DNA from: an uncultured Intestinimonas sp.
GTDB lineage: Bacteria; Bacillota_A; Clostridia; Oscillospirales; Oscillospiraceae
DNA length: 5,767 nt
NCBI GenBank assembly: GCA_958435885.1
Contig: CAUBHZ010000140.1
Span: forward strand, 1 to 5,767
Direction of reading: 5' to 3'
A model generated the notes under the pieces. It made no database searches. It saw only the letters and a program-made list of their open reading frames with translations, and had not been told where the DNA came from. Made by a program: the position numbers and the translations under genes. Position 1 is the first letter of the stretch. The number at the start of each line of letters is the position of its first letter. This document shows, in pieces, positions 1 through 5,107 of this stretch.

Positions 1-331
1 GGCCCAGGTTGAGGATGGTGTCCATCATGCCGGGCATGGAGGCCCGGGCGCCGGAGCGGACGGACACCAGCAGGGGGTTGGAGGTGTCACCAAACTTCTT
101 GCCGGTCTTCTCCTCCAGCTTGGCCAGATGCTCCATGATCTCGGCTTCGATCTCGGGGGCGATGGCGCGGCCATCGTTGTAATACTGGGTGCAGGCCTCG
201 GTGGTCACGGTGAAGCCCTGAGGCACAGGCATGCCCAGATTGGACATCTCCGCCAGGTTGGCGCCCTTGCCGCCCAGCAGCTCACGCATGGAGCCGTTGC
301 CCTCGGAGAAGTCATAGACAAATTTTGCCAT
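1..331 (-). CDS. ppdK: Pyruvate, phosphate dikinase, N-terminal part (runs off the window)
   Basis: PpdK interconverts pyruvate, ATP and phosphate with phosphoenolpyruvate, AMP and pyrophosphate in the cytoplasm. In anaerobic clostridia it serves as a pyrophosphate-linked glycolytic or gluconeogenic enzyme. Only the first 110 residues are present, which is part of the N-terminal ATP-binding domain; the family is normally about 870-880 residues long. The recognisable stretches are the opening [12 protein letters not shown], the [12 protein letters not shown] block with Lys22, [11 protein letters not shown] at about 37-47, KKFGD at 78-82, and [19 protein letters not shown] at 90-108 with Arg92. 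Lys22 and Arg92 match ATP-binding residues known in the Clostridium symbiosum enzyme. The ATG at 329-331 is preceded by a strong AAGGAGGA ribosome binding site (339-346) with a 7-base spacer, so the start is secure. It has its own promoter in the gap behind the nitroreductase gene. No frameshift is visible in the part seen. Confidence 0.97.
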   Translation of the reverse strand, partial: MAKFVYDFSEGNGSMRELLGGKGANLAEMSNLGMPVPQGFTVTTEACTQYYNDGRAIAPEIEAEIMEHLAKLEEKTGKKFGDTSNPLLVSVRSGARASMPGMMDTILNLG

Positions 332-383
332 TGGTTCGTCCTCCTTCTGAAGTTCAAAAGTCGATTTGGTATCGCTTGCCACA

Positions 384-411
384 ATTATACCATTCCGATA
401 GAAAATTGCAA
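384..411 (-). promoter_or_regulatory. Putative ppdK promoter, sigma-A type with extended -10
   Basis: On the minus strand a perfect TATAAT (-10, positions 384-389) is preceded by TGG, giving an extended -10 TGN motif. A TTGCAA -35 element lies at 406-411, with a 16-base spacer. Transcription would start near position 377, leaving a leader of about 45 bases before the ppdK ATG, and the leader carries the strong ribosome binding site. The element lies in the AT-rich gap between two genes of the same direction, which suggests ppdK is transcribed at least partly on its own. This is pattern matching only; no start site is measured. Confidence 0.75.
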
Positions 412-413
412 CA

Positions 414-430
414 AAACTTTCGCAAACTTT
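414..430 (-). repeat. Direct repeat AAAGTTT-N3-AAAGTTT next to the ppdK -35 box
   Basis: Two identical 7-base copies (AAAGTTT on the minus strand, at 424-430 and 414-420) are separated by GCG. Their repeat period is therefore 10 bases, about one helical turn. The repeat ends two bases upstream of the -35 element of the putative ppdK promoter and begins three bases beyond the nitroreductase stop codon. The position suits an activator site or an A/T-rich UP-like element. It could also be chance in AT-rich sequence, and no regulator is identified. Confidence 0.4.
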
Positions 431-432
431 GG

Positions 433-1185
433 TTATTTCTCCGTGGCAGACTCCGCCACCTGTTCCAGGTCCTGGAGATAGCGCTCCACCGACCGGCTCA
501 TCTCCCGGGAGAAGTCGGACTCATATTTCCGCTGGCAGAAGGCGGAGAGGAAGCCCTCAAAGGTCTGGCCGCCGCAGCGGTTTTGGAACATGGCCCGGAG
601 TTCTTCCTCCCCCAGGCGGCGGTAGCCGTTTTCGTGGACGATAAAGGACTGGTCGAACCGCTCCGGCTTCTTCCGCTCCTGCTGCTGCCGGGTGGGCCAG
701 CCCAGCACCAGCATGCAGGCGGGGAAGACCCAGGGGGGCAAATTTAAAAGCCGGCGCTGGTCCTCGTACCGCTCCATGATGTCGCCGATGTAGCAGGAGC
801 CCAGCCCCAGGCTCTGGGCGGCCACCACGGCGTTCTGGGCGGCGATGGCGGCGTCGGTGACGGCGAGCATCAGGTCGCCGGAGCGGGGATGCCGGGGGGA
901 GAGTCCCGCCGCCCGGTAGGCGTCATACCAGCGCAGGCAGTCGGCGCAGAAGACCAGGACCACGGGAGCCCGGGCGATGAAGCTCTGGTGGTCGCAGGTC
1001 TCGGCCAGGGCCTCCTTGAGGGCCGGGTCTGTGATGTCCAGGATGGTGTAGAGCTGCTGACAGCCGGCGGTGGGGGCCTGGGCGGCGGCGGCCAGGATGG
1101 CCGCCTTCAGCTCCGCCGGTACCGGGCGGTCCTCAAAGGCCCGGACCGACTTGCGGTCGTAGAGGCTTCGGATGATCTCATTCAT
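433..1185 (-). CDS. Nitroreductase-family flavoprotein (NADPH-dependent oxidoreductase, NfsA-like)
   Basis: This is a predicted FMN-binding oxidoreductase of 250 residues, a usual length for NfsA/FRP-type nitroreductases. Such enzymes reduce nitroaromatics, quinones or flavins with NAD(P)H in the cytoplasm; the natural substrate here cannot be told. Family features are RKSVRAF at 11-17 (FMN phosphate-binding start), APTAGCQQ at 38-45, the helix [20 protein letters not shown] at 111-130 followed by CYIGDI, LGWP at 161-164 and RKKPERF at 171-177. The C-terminal tail, with [11 protein letters not shown] at about 223-233, resembles related clostridial proteins. The start ATG follows the upstream stop codon by only 3 bases. 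Its best ribosome binding site (GGAGGT at 1199-1204) lies inside the end of the upstream gene with a long 13-base spacer, so translational coupling is likely. The neighbouring iron-sulphur/flavodoxin-like protein may be its electron partner, which is inference. No clear terminator follows its stop codon. Confidence 0.88.
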   Translation of the reverse strand: MNEIIRSLYDRKSVRAFEDRPVPAELKAAILAAAAQAPTAGCQQLYTILDITDPALKEALAETCDHQSFIARAPVVLVFCADCLRWYDAYRAAGLSPRHPRSGDLMLAVTDAAIAAQNAVVAAQSLGLGSCYIGDIMERYEDQRRLLNLPPWVFPACMLVLGWPTRQQQERKKPERFDQSFIVHENGYRRLGEEELRAMFQNRCGGQTFEGFLSAFCQRKYESDFSREMSRSVERYLQDLEQVAESATEK

Positions 1186-1188
1186 GGC

Positions 1189-1953
1189 TTAAAAGAACAC
1201 CTCCGGCTCCCGGCGGGGGGCGCACTTGGCCTCAAACATCTTGGCGGCGGCCTCGTAGGCCTCCCCCCGGTACTGCCGGGTCTGGGTGGGGCACAGGTAG
1301 ATGCAGGCGCCGCAGGAGATGCACTTGCTCTCGTCGGTGACCCAGGGGGTCTCCTTGGGGATGGCTCCGGCAGGGCAGGCGTTGGCGCAGGCGTTGCACT
1401 TCATGCATCGGTCCCCGGCGGAGGGGTGGAAGGACACCGGCTTATAGGGGGGCAGGTCGTGGCTGCCCTTGACGGCGATGGGGGTGTGGTCCCCGCCGGG
1501 GGTGTAGGCGGCCAGGACTTCCCGGCAGCGCTGGCCGAAGTCGGCCATGGCGGCCAGGTCGGCCTCATCGGGGCGGCCGGCGGCCACCCGGTCGAAGATG
1601 GAGTGCCGGCCGATGAAGGCCCCGGCGGCCACCACGTGGAAGCCGCTCCCCTCCAGCAGGTCCTGGAGCTCGGTGAGGGCGTCGTCATAGTCCCGGTTGC
1701 CGTATACCGCCACGGCGATGGCAGGACCGCCGTGTCCCTTCAGGTGGGCGGAGAGCTGCTCCCGGCAGGTCTGGGGGATGCGCCCGGCGTACACCGGCAT
1801 GGCCACCAGCACCGGCTCCTCCGCCGGCACCTCCAGGTCCTCAGTGAGGGGACGGCCCAGCAGGTCCCGTTCCTGCACCGGCCCGTCGTGGCCGGCGATG
1901 GCCCGGGCGGTCTTTTTCGTGGTCCCACGGGGGCTGAAGAAGAGAGCGATCAT
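1189..1953 (-). CDS. EFR1-type protein: flavodoxin-like domain plus two 4Fe-4S ferredoxin clusters
   Basis: This is a 254-residue predicted cytoplasmic electron carrier that joins a flavodoxin-like half to a bacterial ferredoxin half, the organisation of the EFR1 family common in Clostridia. Numbering is from the ATG at 1951-1953. The N-terminal half carries SPRGTTKKTA at about 7-16, in the position of the flavodoxin phosphate-binding loop, then MPVYAGRIP at 52-60 and VYGNRDYDDAL at 83-93. The C-terminal half has two complete CxxCxxCxxxCP motifs, with cysteines at 183, 186, 189 and 193 and at 211, 214, 217 and 221. Both 4Fe-4S clusters should therefore form. A longer reading from a GTG at 1963-1965 adds four residues, but that GTG lies inside the ribosome binding site, so the ATG is preferred. 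The gene sits 28 bases after the YitT-family gene and 3 bases before the nitroreductase gene, probably in one transcript. Its redox partners are not known from sequence. Confidence 0.9.
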   Translation of the reverse strand: MIALFFSPRGTTKKTARAIAGHDGPVQERDLLGRPLTEDLEVPAEEPVLVAMPVYAGRIPQTCREQLSAHLKGHGGPAIAVAVYGNRDYDDALTELQDLLEGSGFHVVAAGAFIGRHSIFDRVAAGRPDEADLAAMADFGQRCREVLAAYTPGGDHTPIAVKGSHDLPPYKPVSFHPSAGDRCMKCNACANACPAGAIPKETPWVTDESKCISCGACIYLCPTQTRQYRGEAYEAAAKMFEAKCAPRREPEVFF

Positions 1954-1961
1954 GTTTTTTT

Positions 1962-1969
1962 CCACCTTT
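1962..1969 (-). promoter_or_regulatory. Ribosome binding site that decides the start of the EFR1-type gene
   Basis: The minus strand reads AAAGGTGG followed by an 8-base A-rich spacer and then ATG at 1953. The alternative GTG start at 1965 overlaps this Shine-Dalgarno sequence and has no ribosome binding site of its own at proper spacing. The ATG is therefore the more likely start. Confidence 0.75.
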
Positions 1970-1981
1970 CCGGTCTGATGC

Positions 1982-2932
1982 TCAGACCTGTTCCTGTGTA
2001 TGGCTTTCCGGCGCGGGTTTCTCCCCGGGCGCCGGGACGGTGTCCTGGTTCATCTGGAAGACGTCGGCCACCTCGTGGATGGTGATATAGGCGGTGGGGT
2101 CGATGCGGTGGACCAGCTCCTTCATGGGGATGATCTGGAAGCGGTTGACCACCACATAGATCAGGGTCCGGGGGGAGTTGGAGTAGTAGCCCTTGGCGTC
2201 CACGATGGTCATGCCGTGCTCAAAGGTCTCGGAGAGGGCCTTGCACACCTCCTCCTGCCGGACGGTGACGATGAAGACCCCCTTGGACCGGTCCAGGCCC
2301 TCCACGATAAAGTCCACCGTCTTGAGGGCGGCCATGTAGGTGACGATGGAGTAGAGGGGCAGGATCCAGCTGTGGAGGACCACGCCGCAGAGGACGTAGA
2401 GGGCGATGTTGTAGATCATCACGAAGGTGCCCACCGACAGCCCCAGGCCCTTGGCAAAGATGACCGCCATGACCTCGATGCCGTCCATGGCGCCGCCGTA
2501 GCGGATGGCCAGGCCGCTGCCCAGGCCGGAGATGAGGCCGCCGAAGAGGGCGCACAGCAGCAGGTCGGAGCCCGCCAGCGGGGAGGCCATGGTCACGTCC
2601 ACGGGGAGGACGTCGGTGATGAGCCACGCCCCCAGGGAGTAGACGGCCACCGCGTACATGGCGTACACCGTGAAGACCGACCCCTGGCGGCGCAGGCCGT
2701 AGAGGAAGAGGGGGATGTTGAGCAGCAGGAGGAAGACGGAGAGGCTCCAGGCGTCGGGGGTGAGCTGGGAGAGCAGCATGGAGGTCCCTGAGATGCCGCT
2801 GTCGTAGAGCTTCACGGGGGCCAGGAAGATGGTGACGCCGAAGGCGTTGATGAGCCCGGCGGCGGTCAGGAAGAGGAAGTTGGCGGGGGTGAGGCTCCGC
2901 AGGTCCAGGAGCCACTTGGGCAGTTTTGGCAT
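1982..2932 (-). CDS. YitT-family integral membrane protein with C-terminal DUF2179 domain
   Basis: This is a 316-residue inner-membrane protein of the YitT family (DUF161 membrane part plus soluble DUF2179 part). The physiological role of the family is poorly known, so no substrate is assigned. Hydrophobic segments lie at about 16-40, 62-80, 86-106, 122-143, 168-186 and 189-206, giving around six membrane spans. The conserved loop GGAMDGIEV at 146-154 is typical of the family. From about 208 to 293 the DUF2179 domain follows, with KGVFIVTV at 217-224, HGMTIVDAKGYYSNSPRT at 239-256 and a DPTAYITIHEVADVF stretch at 278-292. The last 20 or so residues are a Pro/Glu-rich tail and probably disordered. 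The ATG has a GGAG site at 2941-2944 with 8-base spacing. It is the first gene of the leftward block, followed after 28 bases by the EFR1-type gene, and has a recognisable promoter in the divergent intergenic region. Length and domain order are normal for the family. Confidence 0.92.
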   Translation of the reverse strand: MPKLPKWLLDLRSLTPANFLFLTAAGLINAFGVTIFLAPVKLYDSGISGTSMLLSQLTPDAWSLSVFLLLLNIPLFLYGLRRQGSVFTVYAMYAVAVYSLGAWLITDVLPVDVTMASPLAGSDLLLCALFGGLISGLGSGLAIRYGGAMDGIEVMAVIFAKGLGLSVGTFVMIYNIALYVLCGVVLHSWILPLYSIVTYMAALKTVDFIVEGLDRSKGVFIVTVRQEEVCKALSETFEHGMTIVDAKGYYSNSPRTLIYVVVNRFQIIPMKELVHRIDPTAYITIHEVADVFQMNQDTVPAPGEKPAPESHTQEQV

Positions 2933-2976
2933 GTTTCACGCTCCGATCTTGGTCTTGGATGGGGATGGATGAAATA

Positions 2977-3006
2977 AGTATAGCATGCCGCCCGGGGAAA
3001 AGTCAC
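2977..3006 (-). promoter_or_regulatory. Putative promoter of the YitT / EFR1 / nitroreductase block
   Basis: On the minus strand TATACT (2977-2982) is preceded by TGC, an extended -10 TGN motif. A 4-of-6 match to the -35 consensus, GTGACT, lies at 3001-3006 with an 18-base spacer. The start site would be near 2970, giving a leader of about 37 bases before the ATG at 2932. It is the only good minus-strand promoter-like element I see in the divergent region. Confidence 0.6.
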
Positions 3007-3023
3007 GCTGTTCCCGGCGCTCT

Positions 3024-3041
3024 GGAAGAAGATGGTCTTCC
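3024..3041. repeat. Perfect inverted repeat GGAAGA-N6-TCTTCC in the divergent promoter region
   Basis: The arms are 6 bases each and perfectly complementary, with a 6-base centre (AGATGG). The repeat lies about 18 bases upstream of the -35 element of the leftward promoter and about 75 bases upstream of the -10 of the rightward promoter. This would be a suitable place for a dimeric regulator acting on either gene block. It has no following T-run and no gene reads into it, so it is not a terminator. The arms are short enough for chance occurrence. Confidence 0.3.
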
Positions 3042-3117
3042 TTCCTGTCCGCGGGCGCTCCGCCGCCCGGCCGTCCAGGGGAAAGGTTTTATTTTTTCCT
3101 GTTCATTTCCACAAGAT

Positions 3118-3128
3118 TATGATAAAAT
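3118..3128 (+). promoter_or_regulatory. Putative extended -10 promoter for the GGDEF-EAL gene
   Basis: The sequence TATGATAAAAT fits the Gram-positive TRTGN plus -10 arrangement, with TAAAAT (3123-3128) as a 5-of-6 match to the -10 consensus. The region 17 bases upstream (TGTTCA at 3100-3105) is a poor -35, so the promoter would rely on the extended -10. Transcription would begin near 3135, about 32 bases before the ATG at 3167. The leader is too short to hold a c-di-GMP riboswitch. Confidence 0.55.
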
Positions 3129-3166
3129 AACCTCATTATTCCACACTCCAGAGAGAAGGTGAACAC

Positions 3167-5107
3167 ATGATACGGTGGTCCCTTTCGGCGGAGCTGTTCT
3201 CCGCCATCCTCCTGGTGCTGCTGATGCTCTCCTACTACGGCCAGAGGCAGGCGCCCACCCGCCGCAGGCGCGTGTACCAGCTCTGCCTCTGGCTCTCCAT
3301 GTGCTCCATCCTCCTCAACGCCCTGTGCGTGCTCACCATCGACCACGCCCTGACGGTGCCCCTGTGGCTCAACCTGCTCCTCAACAGCCTCTACTTCTTC
3401 ATCACCGTCCTCATGTGCTCGGCCATGGCCGCCCACCTCTTCGCCCTCATCCTGGAGCACGTCTATGACAGCCGATGTCTCCGCCGGGCCATGGCCCTGG
3501 TGGCGGTCCTCACCGCCCTCTTCGGGGCGGCGGTGCTGTGGAACCTCCGCAGCGGCATCCTCTTCTTCTTTGACGGGCAGGGCGGCTACCACCGGGGACC
3601 CCTCAACGCCCTGGGCTACGGCGTCCTGGCGGTGGAGCTGGCCGCCCTGGTGGTCTGCTACCTGCGCAATCGCCCCAGTGTCAGCCGGAGCATGGTCCAC
3701 GTCATGCACACCCTGCCCCCGCTGGTGGTGCTCATGATCGTCTTCCAGCGCCTCTACCCCGAGATCCTCCTCAACGGCGCCATCGTCACCATGGCCGACC
3801 TCATCCTCTACATCAGCTTCCAGAGCCGCCTGGTGGAGCAGGACAGCCTCACCGGCGTGGGCAACCGCAACAGCTTCTGCAACGAGCTCTCCCTCCGCCT
3901 GGCCAGCCGGCAGCGCTTCCAGGTGATCCTGCTGGGCCTCCAGCAGTTTTCCGACATCAACCGCCGCTTCGGCCACCGGCTGGGGGACTCTTTTCTTTAC
4001 GAGACCGCCCGGCAGCTGGAGCGGCTCTTCCCCCAGGCCCGGGTCTTCCGGTTCGGCAACGTGGAGTTCGCCCTCCTCCTCCCCTACCCCGACGACGGCG
4101 GCGCCGCCCGGCTCCGGGCCCTCCGGGAGCGCTTTGACAAACCTCTGGTGCTGGGGACGGCCCAGGCCGTCCTCACCGTGCGCCTGGCCGACCTGCTGTG
4201 CGCCGGCGAGGACTGGCCCGTGAATCAGGCCATGGAGTTTCTGGAGTACAGCCTGGACCTGGCCCGGAAGGGCGGCGGCGAGCCGGTGCGCTTCCACGGC
4301 CAGGCCGCCCGGCTGCTCCAGCGGCGCAAGGAGCTGTCCGCCCTCATGGGCCAGTCCCTGCGGGAGCGGCGGTTCCGGGTGTGGTACCAGCCGGTGTGGG
4401 ACACCGCCGCCGGCGCCTTCACCTCCGCCGAGGCCCTGCTCCGCCTGTCCACCCCGGAGGGGGAGGCGGTCCCCCCTTCCGAGTTCATCCCCCTGGCCGA
4501 GGAGTCCGGCCTCATCGGTGAGCTGAGCTGGCTGGTGCTGGAGGAGGTGTGCCGTCTGCTCAGCGGCAACACCGTCCCCGGCCTGGAGAGCGTGTCCATC
4601 AACCTGTCCATGCAGCAGTTCCTGGACCCCGACCTGGTTCCCCGGCTGCGCCGCTGCCTGGAGGCCTACGGCCTCTCCCCCCGCCGGCTGAAGATCGAGA
4701 TCACCGAGCGGGTGGCCGACCGGGACACCATCCACACCGCGGCGGTGATGGAGCAGCTCTCCGCCATGGGGGTCCACTTCTACCTGGACGACTTCGGCAC
4801 CGGCTGGTCCAATCTGTCCTGCGCCCTGGACCTGCCCTTCCGGTGTGTCAAGCTGGACCACAGCCTCCTGTCCACCTACCCCGCCAGCCCCCGGAGCCGC
4901 CAGCTCATCCACGGCCTGGTGGCCCTCTTCCACGAGCTGGACGTGGCGGTGGTGGCCGAGGGAGTGGAGTCCCAGGCCCAGGCCGACGCCCTGGGCGGCT
5001 GCGGCGTGGACTGGCTCCAGGGCTACCACCTGGCCCGGCCCATGCCCGAGGAGGAACTGGCCTCCTTCCTGAAAAACGCTGAAAAGGAGGCGTCTCCCCA
5101 TGTCTGA
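3167..5107 (+). CDS. Membrane-anchored GGDEF-EAL protein, probable cyclic-di-GMP phosphodiesterase
   Basis: This is a 646-residue predicted inner-membrane signalling protein. Residues 1 to about 218 hold six to seven hydrophobic spans (roughly 8-23, 38-57, 65-96, 107-126, 147-166, 180-196, 201-218) and form an unrecognised sensor region. A GGDEF domain starts at DSLTGVGNRNSF (226-237), but its signature is GNVEF at 297-301 instead of GGDEF, and no RxxD inhibitory site lies in front of it. It is therefore unlikely to make c-di-GMP and may bind GTP as a regulatory domain. The EAL domain (about 392-636) keeps every expected catalytic residue: EAL Glu422, Asn479 (NLS), Glu511 in EITE, Asp541-Asp542 in DDFGTG, Lys562, Glu598 in AEGVE, and Gln618 in LQGY. 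Hydrolysis of c-di-GMP to pGpG is thus expected. The ATG has a moderate AAGGTG site at 3156-3161, 5 bases upstream. The 3' end overlaps trmO by 8 bases. Its signal and target process are unknown. Confidence 0.93.
   Translation: MIRWSLSAELFSAILLVLLMLSYYGQRQAPTRRRRVYQLCLWLSMCSILLNALCVLTIDHALTVPLWLNLLLNSLYFFITVLMCSAMAAHLFALILEHVYDSRCLRRAMALVAVLTALFGAAVLWNLRSGILFFFDGQGGYHRGPLNALGYGVLAVELAALVVCYLRNRPSVSRSMVHVMHTLPPLVVLMIVFQRLYPEILLNGAIVTMADLILYISFQSRLVEQDSLTGVGNRNSFCNELSLRLASRQRFQVILLGLQQFSDINRRFGHRLGDSFLYETARQLERLFPQARVFRFGNVEFALLLPYPDDGGAARLRALRERFDKPLVLGTAQAVLTVRLADLLCAGEDWPVNQAMEFLEYSLDLARKGGGEPVRFHGQAARLLQRRKELSALMGQSLRERRFRVWYQPVWDTAAGAFTSAEALLRLSTPEGEAVPPSEFIPLAEESGLIGELSWLVLEEVCRLLSGNTVPGLESVSINLSMQQFLDPDLVPRLRRCLEAYGLSPRRLKIEITERVADRDTIHTAAVMEQLSAMGVHFYLDDFGTGWSNLSCALDLPFRCVKLDHSLLSTYPASPRSRQLIHGLVALFHELDVAVVAEGVESQAQADALGGCGVDWLQGYHLARPMPEEELASFLKNAEKEASPHV
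5083..5090 (+). promoter_or_regulatory. Ribosome binding site of trmO inside the end of the GGDEF-EAL gene
   Basis: AAAGGAGG, followed by a 9-base spacer, precedes the ATG at 5100-5102. It lies within the last codons of the upstream gene and is the strongest site in the rightward block. It supports this ATG over the in-frame ATG six codons later. TrmO can therefore start independently of, or coupled to, translation of the upstream gene. Confidence 0.85.

Noticed and set aside
889..2085. A 398-codon open frame on the plus strand opposite the nitroreductase and EFR1-type genes
   Set aside because: It is a Gly/Val/Ala-rich shadow of GC-rich codons on the other strand and crosses the boundaries of three convincing genes.
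2000..2791. A 263-codon open frame on the plus strand opposite the YitT-family gene
   Set aside because: The product is dominated by Gly, Asp, Val, His and Glu repeats. It mirrors a well-supported membrane protein gene and has no family resemblance.
3050..3098. A GC-rich stretch followed by T-rich sequence, looking at first like a plus-strand terminator
   Set aside because: The possible stems (GGGCG with CCGCC-type pairing) are imperfect and separated from the T-rich part by about 18 bases. No plus-strand gene precedes it in the window.
2926..3162. A 78-codon plus-strand open frame in the divergent intergenic region
   Set aside because: It starts inside the YitT-family gene, has no good ribosome binding site, covers both predicted promoters, and resembles no known protein.
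3129..3166. Possible c-di-GMP riboswitch in the leader of the GGDEF-EAL gene
   Set aside because: The leader is only about 30-40 bases long, far too short for a GEMM-I or GEMM-II aptamer, and no conserved aptamer core is visible.
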